Below, one piece after another: positions 1 to 11,208 of a stretch of DNA of 64,000 nucleotides. Each line of letters begins with the position of its first letter. The first letter of the stretch is position 1. The DNA comes from Scolanthus callimorphus. Its lineage: Eukaryota; Cnidaria; Anthozoa; Actiniaria; Edwardsiidae. Under the pieces are notes generated by a model. It saw only the letters and a list, made by a program, of their open reading frames with translations. It was not told the DNA's origin and did not search any database. Location of the stretch: NCBI GenBank assembly GCA_033964015.1, contig CM066919.1:5422101-5486100 (forward strand), in the 5' to 3' direction. The position numbers were made by a program, and so were the translations under genes.

Positions 1-2262
1 ATTGCGAAATGTACCTTGGCCGCAAAAACAGATAAAAACTAAACTTTTTACATAGCGCCAAGAGCATGCAAATGAACAAAGGCACTATATGGCAAGCAGC
101 ACTTTCTTAATAACAACTATTTCTATAGATATATGACTTTAAATGAAGAGGAAAACATTTTTTTTCGAAAATATTTGTAACATCCTATTATGACATCATT
201 CTGTCAACAAAACTGTTTGACCGTGAATTTTAGGATTTGAATGAAATATTAGCATCTTTCTATTTTTAAACCAACGGAACTTTGAGGGTCCGAAGGTTGA
301 TGGAGGACCTGAGCGAATGGAGCGGCTCTGGAGTCCTAGCTCATGTACGTGCTAGTTTTACACACATCCAGTTATTTGATTTCATTTTCAGTCCTTGATA
401 TGTGTGCAATATAGATTTATAAAAATCGTCGAAACACTTGTTTGCTGCCCGTAAGTTCTTTCCAGAAAACACGTACAAAGTCATGCGTCAGCGCGCGCGC
501 CGCCAAAAAGCGCGGGAAACCAACGATCCGCGACTGCACAATTGTTTCTGAACAGGAAGATGAAACTTCAATGAAACACTGATACTATAGCACCAAGCTG
601 GGCTAACGATGTTCGTTATTTAGGAGATATTAATTCCATGTGGTCTTTTGAAATGGCTTCACGCAGTTGGAATTTGAGAAGAATGTTGCACTAATAAACT
701 GTCATTTAATGAACTCTAGTACTATGTTTGACACTTTCTTTTACGGATTTACGAGTAAATCGTAGTAATCAATACTTTGTGAGAAATGTTAGCGAAACGC
801 CGCGAAATACGGGTGCTAAGTTTGAAATTAAACAATCGAAACTATCGCGTGATGTCTAGGGTAGAAAAATTTAACGTTCCTTGGTTTGTGGTTTGTAAGT
901 ATTTACCGCTGTTTACTATAGCTCACTTTATTTAATGATAAAATTGCTGTCAAAAACCAAACCAAAGCAGAGGTTATCTTAGGCGATATCAGTGACAAAA
1001 CGCTTCGGGAAATAATGAACAACTGAACTCGTAGCTTATAGCTCTTGTGACGCTATTTTAAAAAATGTGGACAATTTTCACTGTTCGTCGTTGAAATGGC
1101 CTTGAGTTATACAAGCTTTTTTTGCGAAATCCTTGTCTAGCACTTGAGTTTGAAGATACCACTTCTTATAATGCATGTCAAGCGCGAATACGGAGTGCAA
1201 AAGGTTGCATTTTCCTATGCATAAAATCGCTAGAATGTATAGCCTTGCTGATCTAAACCTGTCTAATTATGTCCTATCTTTGCTGCACACACACGACTTT
1301 AGTCTGGCGCGCGGTGCATTCGAGGAGAAGAAGAAGGAATTTAGGCCGTATCTTCTATGTTCATATTTAGAGAAAATTAAGATTCTTTCCGATACGTTGC
1401 ATCCGGTCTTGGGTCAAAGCAAATGGTCGCCCACACGTATATATATTAAGTTCTCGGGAATTGAAATGAGGCACACGTTTTCACTGAAAATTCAATCGAC
1501 GTATCAAATATATTCGTTTTCAGGTTTTCGAGCAAAATTTCCAAATGTTCAACGTCTGTTATGCATTTATAGTTTATAATTCCACTACGGAAATATGCCA
1601 CACTGATCACCCCATCCAACCTTAACCAATTGACCTGCGGCCTCAACCAAGATCCCAATACAAGCGGCCTTTCGCAATACATCTATCACTTAATTTTGAT
1701 GCAGGTTCAACAATAATTTCATTGTCTCAGACTGCTGTGTTTGGTTTCCTTCATCAATAGTCGCCATTTTAAACCCATTTTCCATATTGCGATAATATCA
1801 GTTCACTGTAACATTTTAAGCGTGAATCATCGGTGTTTTTATCAATGTTTTTCTTGCAATGTAACCGCAAGGTGCCAACAAGTTTGCCCAAAACAACGAG
1901 CGTTTATACGCACAATATCGTTTATCGCGAAAGTGATATGACTGAAGATGAAAATACCAGAAGCTTTAAACTTGTACAGTACGTGAAAGAGAAGTTGCTG
2001 ATCGAATCATTACGCGATTACTGGCTTTCCATCAACGTATGTTGCACAGGTAAATTTTGTGTGTAGACTAAGAGAAGGCATGCTATTTTGTGTCACCAAT
2101 CGTTTTCTCTTTGGCAACGAACTACAACCAGCCGCGATTTATAACTTTATGACTAAACCAGCGCAGCTAGCACGGTAGGAAACTAAATGATCAGTCTTAT
2201 CCTTTTGAATCTTAACTAGATAACTTACATAATACGCCTACATAACAGACAACATTTGAATA
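1..2262. other. No recognised gene; AT-rich flank
   Basis: Both strands show only short open frames with no recognisable domain and no coherent exon pattern. A short run of GC dinucleotides near 493-505 is the only compositional oddity. I see nothing else supportable here. Confidence 0.5.
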
Positions 2263-2763
2263 GGCCTTATCACGGTTTCCGCCGCCACTTGTTCGGTAGG
2301 CAAGATGTGCAAAATCCCACATAAACTCTGTAAACGCGAAGTGAAATCGTTGCGAAAATATAGCACATATCAACAAAGTACTTAGCGTAAAATAATTCTA
2401 CTTGGCCAAACAATCACTCTATCAAATTTAAGCTTCCTACGCTCTCTATAAAGCGAGCAATTGTAGTTTTTATTTTTCCACATCTACCCTTGTATTTTGA
2501 CAGGCTTTTTACGCATCGATGCACACAGATTTTACAGGCGTTTGTGTGAAGAATTAAAACGTAATTACTCGATTCATACAGCAGCTATAACCTCCAAACT
2601 TTTAAGGTAAACAGTTTCAGCCACTCTCTCAATGCTACGATTCATATTTTACCGATATGTTTGATATTTTCGCAACGATTTCACTTCGCGTTTACAGAGT
2701 TTGTGTGGGATTTTGCACATCTTGCCTACCGAACAAAATGGCGTCGGAAACCGTGATAAGGCC
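2263..2763. mobile_element. Foldback MITE, about 501 bp, TA-flanked
   Basis: Long terminal inverted repeats of roughly 120 bp begin GGCCTTATCACGGTTTCC on the left and end with its reverse complement on the right, with few mismatches. Both ends are flanked by TA, as expected for a Tc1/mariner-type duplication, although palindromic flanks make this call soft. There is no coding capacity. It is a non-autonomous DNA transposon. Confidence 0.7.
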
Positions 2764-4959
2764 TATTATAACTGAATACTAAAGTTCACGCTGGGAAGAA
2801 TAACCATCACGTCAGAAAGATGCACCGTAACCGCGTCCTAGCAAAGATACTATCACAAAAACATCGTCATCTGTTTCTAAAAGAATGCATTATTTTGTTA
2901 TTTTCTTTTATACATTTTACCAGCTCGATTCTTTAGACTTCCTTCCTTAGATCAGTCATTGTTAATCCGTTTTATCTCTGCACACAAAACGATGTTTAAA
3001 AACAAACAGGTGCTTGAATGGGAGCGACCACTTCGCGCGCTTGTTTTATTTTTCAAAGTGTTCATTGATGACGCGTAGCTACTACGGGGTGCATGAAATA
3101 CCTGAGAACGTAGAATATAAAGAAGATTAAATATAAAAATGTTTGTATACTACTGGACATGCAAAATTTATATTATATTAATGCCATCGCGTGCATATTC
3201 TATCCGAAAACAGATCAGAAACTACAATGAAATTTTCTGCTTAAAGGACTTCAATAACTACAGAAAATGAAGCCATTTAATGTCAGCTAAAACGTGGCCC
3301 GAGGTTATACCAGACAATACACCGCCCTCCGCGTGAAAAGACCAAGAAACCGACCACCTCCTGTTAATGGTAGGAACCCCCTATGGTTTGACGACAGGGG
3401 CCGGCTGGTACCTTTCCCTGATTTGTACTCCAGAGATTATGAAATTTGCCTTGCGTGCGTGCGGGTTAGTTTGTTTTGGGGTTTGCCCTGAGGAATTGTG
3501 TCACGGACTACTTCGCAGAGTCACCAAGTGAACGCGTGCCGCAGTCGCGAGAGAGAACTGCCGCTTTTCTGAGTGCATCCGCACGCCGGGGAAATATCTT
3601 TAATAATGTTATCGGTCGGTCAGGTAGCCCATAACCCGCGCGATTTTCTGCCAGTTCAAGCCGCGTCAATTTTAGCCCGCCCGTCCGCTCTTCCGCCGGT
3701 TTTTACCGGAAGTTAGCGTGGAATTGAGGGTAAATAAACACGATAAATAACACTGATTGAACTTGATCTCTCACAGCACGGCGCATTTATTATTACTCAA
3801 ATCGTAGCGGCATAACAGACGTAGTAGTCGCAGAAAACGGAACGGTTATCGACAGCAGCATTTACTTTCTGGCAGACGACAAACACGCGACGCAAGAGCT
3901 TTTATTTAGAGAATCGGGGATTACGACTGGAAATAGCAAAAGTAAGTTTTGTTTTAAGTTTCCTTGTAATACGTGACTTAGGACCTTAGGTGTTACCGAT
4001 GAAATTTTCTACAACGTTCAACCCAAAAAAATAGCTTGTTTGTGAGCCTATATGTCTGAGTGTTGATTAGTAAATGAAAAACAGCCATATATGAGATGAT
4101 TATGAAATGAATAAATGACTGGGCCAGAGTTAGTTATTAATTTTTTTTAGTATTAAATTTGGCTGCCGTTAATTATAATAAAGTTATGGATTAATAGTTA
4201 TCCTATCTGTAATTAGCGAGTAATCTTTAGTCTTTGAAAGTCCACAAGACTTAAACATGCGACGCGACTCAATACAAAGGCGTGGGTACACAAGAAAGAA
4301 AACAGATCACAAAATTTGGATTTAACAAAATCTTGCAAGTCTCTTGAAATTTTATCCCACAGTAGGTCTGCGCTGTGTCCAGGGGTTTTGGGACCGGAAA
4401 TACAAATTACAATTTCCGAAATGATAGGGAGAGAACGGGGGGAGTCGATTTGGACACTCATAGTGCAATGCACCACCAAATATTTCTTCTTTACGAGTGT
4501 GTATTTTCATAATGCAAACCAACTCATGTTCTCCTAGAAAGCCTTCGAAGATGAGCAATTTCAATCAACTTTTATACAACTCTCAAACCAATTTAAAATT
4601 CATTGGCAGTCATTGGCCAATTGATCGATGCAACAGGATGACCGACACGTCTTGCAGTGATGAAGCGTTTTCGATTGCTCATGAGACCAGCCTAAAAATA
4701 CTAGTAGCCACACCCAACGACCCTCGGTCGTTTTAACTACCTCTCATTTAACCCAGAGAGTTTCACGGGTTAACCATTCTGTCTGGCCACAGATTTGCTA
4801 AAGCTCTCTCTAGAACTCTTCCTTCGAATTCCACGTCCTGATGCCAAACATTTCTCCTTCTTTTGACTACACTGCTAGCAGAGGCCTCTTTTCTTTGTAT
4901 TTCGCTGTGCTGCCCATTGATTATTTTTGTGTGCAGCACTATGAAGCAGCTATTTCCTT
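2764..4959. other. No recognised gene; locally GC-rich patch near 3.5-3.75 kb
   Basis: No known protein family can be read here. The stretch 3500-3750 is richer in CpG than its surroundings. A possible exon (3777-3941) is listed separately. At 4872-4910 a fragment starting CTGCTAGCAGAGGCCTC matches the terminus of the foldback element at 37.2-37.6 kb, so it is probably a solo end of that family. Confidence 0.4.
3777..3941 (+). CDS. Speculative internal exon of an unknown gene
   Basis: A 165-bp stretch lies between a good acceptor (pyrimidine-rich, ending CTCTCACAG) and a strong donor (A|GTAAGTTTT). One frame is open throughout and gives a balanced, protein-like segment of about 54 residues, including SGITDVVVAENG and DDKHATQELLFRESG. 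I do not recognise the family and find no partner exons, so this may be chance or part of a decayed gene. Splice signals and composition are the only support. Confidence 0.22.
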
Positions 4960-4962
4960 TTA

Positions 4963-5336
4963 GGCCCTGTCCACACTAACGCGTTTTCAAAAGTATTCGT
5001 TTTTAAACTTATACGGATTCCCAGCGTGTTAGTGTGGACGGGAGATTCGGAAAATTTAGCTCCACAAAAAGCGATCAGTTTTTATTTGATGTTGACGTGT
5101 CCAAGGACAGGCTCAAATAAGTGGTACAGTTGAAGTCATCGGTTTCATTTTTACTCCGGATTCGACCGTCAAACTAAAACGATCTATATACGGATTCGTT
5201 TTTATTCACTTTCGAGAGCGTTTTCAAACTTTTACGGATTTGATGAAAACGATCAGCGTGTTAGTGTGGACGGAAGGCCTAAACGTATCAAAAAGTATAC
5301 GGATTCAAAAGAAAACGCGTTAGTGTGGACGGGGTC
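4963..5336. mobile_element. Harbinger-like MITE, 374 bp, TTA duplication
   Basis: The terminal inverted repeats read GGCCCTGTCCACACTAACG on the left and the complement of GACCCCGTCCACACTAACG on the right. The element is bordered by TTA at 4960-4962 and 5337-5339, the 3-bp TWA duplication typical of PIF/Harbinger elements. Internal copies of the TTAGTGTGGACGG motif occur near 5030 and 5260. There is no ORF, so it is non-autonomous. Confidence 0.8.
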
Positions 5337-5339
5337 TTA

Positions 5340-7790
5340 GAAAGTGCTGTGTTTTTAGGTTTTTGAGCACCCAAGAGAGGGCAAAACTAAAAGCAGTCTT
5401 CTTCTGGCTTGCGCTAGTTCCGTATGTTGTAGCATGTTCAGCTCTTTTCAACACAGTTGTCAGTCAGGATGCGTTGAAAAGTAAAATGTAAGTTTGCATC
5501 AGATTTCAATGAAAGTAAAATGCTGTTGATTGATGCCAAATATTCGAAGAATTTAAACACCACTGCGTAATAACGGCCAGTCAGACTCTGAGATCGTCAC
5601 TCAGGTCACTCATTCGCTGGACAGCTAGCTTCAGGCCTTCAGAGATTAGAAACTGCAACAGGGAACGTGAAGATTTCGCGTTTTCCTTAACGATACTACA
5701 ACTTTTCCAATTTCAATTTGATAATTGTGAGGCAGAGGCAAGAATTACATGGTTTACGAGGTATGTTGTGTCAGCGCGGAGTAGTGTTGGGATACACCCC
5801 TCTCTTAAATGTAATTAGTGAAAGCAAAACATTGATTTATTTTCCGTTAGAAAACACAGCAAAGCTAGACAAAAGGATTTCGCTTTTAACAGAGAAACGA
5901 TATTTTAATATACCGTCACGATTTCTTGTTGTTTCATATTGTTCGTGACGCTTTGTTTGGCCTGCCTGGTCATTTGGGCGTTGAGTTCAAATAACAATAA
6001 CAGGATGCCTTTCTCACCTAAACAATCAAGTGAATTTATTGCAATAATGTTTTAGTGTAAGACCTTTATAGAGCAGGAAACACAACTTGCTAGATCTATT
6101 TACGTTACGCATATTATAGAGATTATAGAGTATTATAAAATCGCATTTCTGCGCGCGCGTGTTCATGTAACAGAAACCATATACCATACACTCAGAACGC
6201 TTTTCGTATTAGAAATGCACGATATAGTAACCGCAAAAATTCCACTGTCAAATTTTTTTTATGCTGATCCGGAATTCTATTAAGTCACAGTTCAGCTTCC
6301 CGTTGATATATATATATATATATATATATAAAGTTATGAGGCGACTCAGTTAATCTTTTTTGATCGACGTCCTGGGCCAAAATGTTATAGCACTTATAGC
6401 CCAGTCGCACCGATTACAACCTGGAATACTGCTGTATATTAAAGCCGAGTAGGTCAATGCAGAGGGTTGTGGGTGTCAACTGCAGCGATATGCAGACATT
6501 TGTCATTGCAATTAGCGAATGCCACTGGGTTTTTAATGGTCAATAAACTGTTTGCATATTTCCTTGAGAAAACTTTGCAAAACAGTTTGTTTTTACTCAT
6601 TATCCCAATTATATACCGGCCTTCTACCAGACGCTCTAGAATTACTACAACTCGGTTGACCTCCTTGACCTTCTTGTGTCACTTTTGCAATGCAAGTAGC
6701 GCATTTTTACACATGACATAAATAAACTTTCTTGGAAAGGATTAGGGAGCAGTTTCCGCTTGTATAAAACAAATAACATTTCACTGTTTGCTGAGCTTAA
6801 AAAGATTTTATTTTTAAACCACGCTCTAAAATAATTAGCATTAAATTTGCTAAACTAAGAAAGCCCAAAGGATTTGTGGTTTAGTAATCACAATGCATTT
6901 ATTTTATCCGTTTAAAAAGGGATGCCATAGTAAAGGAATTCGAAGAAATAAGCGTTTGAATGTGAACCAGAATGTGAACTTGAAAATAATTGTGCGCGCG
7001 CGTGTTCTCGTGTATACCTACTGTAATTTAACAATAGAAAAAAATATCTAAAATATATCACACAGATTTTTTAAGCCACGTAATTCAGGGGCCCTTCTAC
7101 TTCAACAAGAGCTTATTATTTTAAGTTACGCTTGAATTGTCTTACAGAATAACCTATTGAAAAATTATCGAGCTCTACGTCCGCCGAGTGTTGAAGCGTT
7201 TCGCTGAGCCAGCTGGATCACAGCTGGCAGATTATTTTTATCTTTCATCGCTTGCACTTTTGGCTCAGAGCTTCCCAGCCGTGGGTTTCCACTGAGTTGG
7301 TCGCTCAGGTTTTCCCTGAAGCAACTTCAAATAGTCGGCTTTCCTTGAAAAGGGTTTCAGAGACTCCAGACTCCATCCGACACAACTTGACAAACCGGTT
7401 TTGGAGAGAAAGTAATCAAAACTCCGTATGCTAAAACCTCCAAGGAATTTATTTTAAACCCAAGATTACTAAATAGTCCCTCTTTTGTCTAAATTAGGCT
7501 AGCCTATAATGTTTGTAAAACTCTACAAACTATATATACTGTTGCTTTGCATTTGGCTGTGTTTTGTATGAAATTAATCGTCAAAATATGTGTGAAATTT
7601 CATCAATAAAAATACACTTCATTCACAGATCGAGACAAAACACTTGCTTCTCCAATTTCCTTTTTGCTAGAAGTTGCACCCATCCGTATTTTGTTACAGG
7701 TTATCAAGTATCTTTTTGGGATAAGTTTTATGCGAAGTCAACATTTTTCTAATAGCGAAATATTTGAGTGGTCATTCGGCTCGAAGTTGA
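5340..7790. other. No recognised gene; (AT)n microsatellite at 6306-6330
   Basis: No exon or protein family is recognised on either strand. It holds an uninterrupted (AT)n run at 6306-6330 and otherwise AT-rich unique sequence. The last few hundred bases lead into the MYC promoter region. Confidence 0.5.
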
Positions 7791-7795
7791 ATGGT

Positions 7796-7801
7796 CACGT
7801 G
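7796..7801. promoter_or_regulatory. CACGTG E-box upstream of MYC
   Basis: A canonical palindromic E-box, CACGTG, lies about 100 bp upstream of the likely untranslated first exon and about 580 bp upstream of the MYC start codon. MYC/MAX-type bHLH-zipper dimers bind this hexamer in animals, so direct autoregulation is possible. Only the motif is seen; function is inference. Confidence 0.4.
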
Positions 7802-7856
7802 CAGGATATGAAGGAGTGACATGTTTCTATGGCGACCAAAGTTTTCTCGCTTTCTG

Positions 7857-7861
7857 ATTGG
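7857..7861 (-). promoter_or_regulatory. Inverted CCAAT box in the MYC promoter region
   Basis: CTGATTGG (CCAAT on the minus strand) lies roughly 40 bp before the probable first exon, a usual distance for an NF-Y site. The same CTGATTGG core recurs in many transposon-derived repeats in this window, so by itself it is weak evidence. Confidence 0.3.
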
Positions 7862-7899
7862 TCCGCACCGGCTTGAGGTATAGAAAAGATCAATGTTTA

Positions 7900-8035
7900 A
7901 ATTGAATTGAAATGTGTAGCGCAATTGAAGTTCGGTCTCTTTTTATTGCTGAAGTTTTGGAAGCGGTTGCATTCCGAACGCGGTCCCAAAACACACGGAC
8001 AAGCAGTCAAACTGCTGTGCCGCAGCAATTGCAAG
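7900..8035 (+). other. Probable untranslated first exon of MYC
   Basis: A donor-like site GCAAG|GTAAAT at 8035/8036 lies upstream of the acceptor at 8376-8377 (GTGAATTTTAG), giving an intron of about 342 bp. Vertebrate MYC genes also have a non-coding exon 1. The 5' boundary is a guess, since no transcription start can be read directly. Confidence 0.4.
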
Positions 8036-8378
8036 GTAAATAGCTCTTGTTCAGATACATTTTTGCCGAACTTGGGACTTCAACACTCGCTTGAAGTTCA
8101 TTCATTCATCACTTGCAGAGTAGACTTACAAGAATTAATTAACGATTTAAATGGCCGACTTGAAGAATTCTGGAGAGAGTTGTAATTAAGCTTAGGTTTG
8201 TGCCTTTGTTGTTATCTTTCTTTTCGGCAATTTGTAATTCATTCTAGAATCTAATCTGTTCGAATTCTAGAAGCATTCCATCACACACTACACAGGCATC
8301 GAATGGCCGATCCAAAAATTTGGGGGAGGAGTGCAGAGGCTATTTCCGTTGTACTCATCTGTGTTTGTGAATTTTAGG

Positions 8379-9619
8379 ATGGCTGTTCAAGTTGAACTAA
8401 TCAAGCCATTTGCACTGGACCAGGACACAACGTACTTTTTTCACCCGGAAAAAGACGAGGAAAAGTCGGAAGGTTTCACTCCTCCCGTACCAACTATGGA
8501 CATTTGGAAAAAGTTCGAGCTGCTTCCTACACCTCCAACATCGCCTTCTCGGTCGCCCTGCGAATCACCGGTACACATGAACCTAACTACAGTAGCAGAT
8601 GCATTACAAATTGTCTCGGAAATCTTGGACGACGACGAGACGTCATCTTCGCAAAACGCTGACAAAAACTGCACTTGTTTGAAGTCTAAACTCATTCAAG
8701 ATTGTATGTGGAACAGCAGTCCAGCTTACGAAGCGTTCACTGACCTAAGAGGTTTGACGACTATTCCTGCAGAAGATCTCTACGAAACTCCGTGTTCGAC
8801 ACCTCCACCGGTGGAATATATGAGCACCGATTGCGTCGATCCGGCTAGTGTGTTCCCGTACCCTATCAACGATACTCAAAGTCTCTGCAGTTCACACACC
8901 AGCGACTCCGGTGAGTTTGATTTCTTGTCCGGTTCAAATTCAAAATTACAACTACTCGGCTATTGGAAGATATTGTCATTGACTCAGCATTATTGTTTAA
9001 CTAAGACCCGATCTCAAATTGTTATTTTCATTTCCTGTAGTCTTAGGTTGAAATCGATGAGATATCACAGATTTGAGTTAATGTTAGTAGCAGTTTCGAG
9101 TCATTTATTTTCGCGCCATGCTAAGTTGTTTGTAAATTCTCATTCACAGAAGAGGAAATTGACGTAGTGACCATCGAAAAGCCGGCTTCCAAGAGGAAGC
9201 AGCCGGCCCCCGCGAACGACCAATCGACCCCCGAAAAAGAAATCTCAGACGAGCCCCCGGTGAAGAAAATTCGACCGATTGCTGTTAGAGCGAAACCAGT
9301 ACACCAAACGAACTCTAGAACGAAACGGCAAGTGAGCTCTGACGAGGAAGATCATGAATCGAAACGAGCAACGCATAATGTATTGGAACGGAAGCGAAGG
9401 AATGATTTGAAGACAAGCTTTCATACGCTGCGCGAAGAAGTACCAGAATTAGAGGACAATGAGAGATCGCCTAAAGTCACAATTTTAAGAAAAGCTCGTG
9501 ATTACGTTGAACAGTTAAAGGTTGAAGAGAGCAAACTCTTACTAGAACTTGAAAAGGAAAAGGATCGACATAAACAGCTCCAGAAGCGATATCTCGCTCT
9601 AGGAACGAAGCGAAATTGA
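8379..9619 (+). CDS. myc: MYC bHLH-leucine zipper transcription factor (two coding exons)
   Basis: Nuclear transcription factor that pairs with MAX through its bHLH-zipper, binds E-boxes and drives growth and proliferation genes. Coding exons are 8379-8910 and 9150-9619, joined by an intron with GTGAGT donor and TTCACAG acceptor; the product is 333 aa. MYC box I is WKKFELLPTPPTSPSR (about residues 46-61), keeping the threonine and serine that form the phosphodegron in vertebrate MYC. MYC box II begins DCMW (about residue 108). The splice joins an acidic EEEIDVVTIEK, as in vertebrate MYC exon 3. The C-terminus has basic region KRATHNVLERKRRNDLK, helix-loop-helix and a short leucine zipper ending at the stop. 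At 333 aa it is shorter than human MYC (about 440 aa), mainly in the central region. The start is the first ATG after the acceptor and gives MAVQVELIKPF. A longer open frame back to 8331 is intron. Every diagnostic motif is intact. Confidence 0.96.
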
Positions 9620-10545
9620 CATGACAAATGGTAGCCTAGTACTAGTAGCCTACCGGCTTTTGAATGAAATGGACAAGAAGGTTCGTGTAGATCTTGTAGA
9701 TTTCTTGTATATATTACGGAACTGTTCGAAACTGATAAAAGGAGTAAGTTTTCTTAAAGAAAAGACGCGCATAAGGCTTATTTAGAATTGATTACATTTG
9801 TTGATCGGTGTTTGCACTGCCTTCTAGTGCTTGTTTATGAATGAATTTGTACGACCCATTCAAGTTTCTTGCTTTTCGCGAGATCGGCTTGCATTTTGCC
9901 CCGATCTAGGTCCATTTTTAAGAAAAATAATATTCTGTTAGGCTTCAGAAATGCTATCGTTCGTTCATTGCTAAACATTTTCGCACATCACAGATTTTTC
10001 ATTCACAGAAGGCGAGTTTCTCGAAATCGATTGGCTTAGAAGATTAGAATTTGCATAAATTTACCCAATGGCGGGAAAGGGAAACTTACTAAATTTACAT
10101 TTATTAGGCATTTTAATAAGATAGCATTTTGCTTTGTTGTTTATTGCAAAAGAGTGTTTACTCATTATATATTCAAGGAATGTAAGAGTATTGTTGTGAG
10201 TGAATTCACTACAATTGCACAATATTTCTGTTTTACAATGTAAAACTTGGTAAAGCCGGTTTAGGCTGCAGTAGGTTGTTTGCTGGATGTGTTACAAGAC
10301 ACAGGCTGGGGGTAGCTATTTTCCTAGAACTGCAAAGTAGTGAACATTTTTGAACATAGATTAATACTACAAATGATCTGATCAAACAAATTCAATGAAA
10401 AATCAAGTAAAATTGTGCTGCTTTGATAGGAATTTCAGCAGTAGCATCTAGGAGATTGGACTGTTGATCCATAAATAATTAAAACACAGAAAGTATAGAG
10501 TTTTTGCTCGGAGGGAGCGCAGCGACCGGAGAGCAAGTCTAATGC
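9620..10545. other. MYC 3' UTR and downstream flank; no other gene
   Basis: AT-rich sequence follows the MYC stop, with no further ORF of note. It probably holds the 3' UTR, though I could not pick a confident AATAAA. It ends at the duplicated block upstream of the Helitron. Confidence 0.4.
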
Positions 10546-10712
10546 TGGTATAGCGCATTCGCGAGTTGTATATAGTGGGTGCGATTTTTCATGTCCACAC
10601 CACAGGCTTCCCGGTCGACTCTTCCCGGTATCTTGGTATAGCGCATGCGCGAGTTGTATATAGTGGGTGCGATTTTTCATGTCCACACCACAGGCTTCCC
10701 GGTCGACTGATC
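10546..10712. repeat. Two tandem copies of an 88-bp unit
   Basis: The block starting TGGTATAGCGCAT at 10546 recurs at 10634 with one or two changes (CATTCGCGAG versus CATGCGCGAG). Both copies contain TATATAGTGGGTGCGATTTT and CAGGCTTCCCGGTCGACT. The second copy runs into the 199-bp duplication that follows. Confidence 0.85.
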
Positions 10713-11085
10713 TGTGCAACGGTAAAAATTAATTACAGAGAATGTGTTGCGAGATAAAGCAGAAATTTAATATAATACAATTCAAATATTGTTCTACAAT
10801 ATATTCTGGTACTTATTTTGCTAATATCTGGAATAATTTCGGGAATTTACGCCTTTTTACTATGTTATACGAAGAACAATCGATTCCCACAGGCTTCCCG
10901 GTCGACTGATCTGTGCAACGGTAAAAATTAATTACAGAGAATGTGTTGCGAGATAAAGCAGAAATTTAATATAATACAATTCAAATATTGTTCTACAATA
11001 TATTCTGGTACTTATTTTGCTAATATCTGGAATAATTTCGGGAATTTACGCCTTTTTACTATGTTATACGAAGAACAATCGATTC
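10688..11085. repeat. Two identical tandem copies of a 199-bp unit upstream of the Helitron ORF
   Basis: Copies at 10688-10886 and 10887-11085 appear identical base for base (start CCACAGGCTTCCCGG, end GAACAATCGATTC). Perfect identity means either a very recent duplication or an assembly artefact. The second copy ends 123 bp before the Helitron start codon, so this may be the 5' terminal or promoter region of the element. Confidence 0.85.
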
Positions 11086-11208
11086 AGTGACGAAGTAAGT
11101 TGTGCAATCTTGCACGTGGCGATGTGAGAAGTTCTCAGCTTTGGTCGTGTTGTGTGGTCGTGGATTTGTGGTTTGGGTTTTATCTTCGATTTCGGGTAGG
11201 TAAAAGCA

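Noticed and set aside
8331..9167. A 278-codon frame that extends MYC upstream to 8331 and downstream through 9167
   Set aside because: It reads into both introns. The acceptor before 8378 and donor at 8911 give the known MYC structure; the tail after TSDS is intronic.
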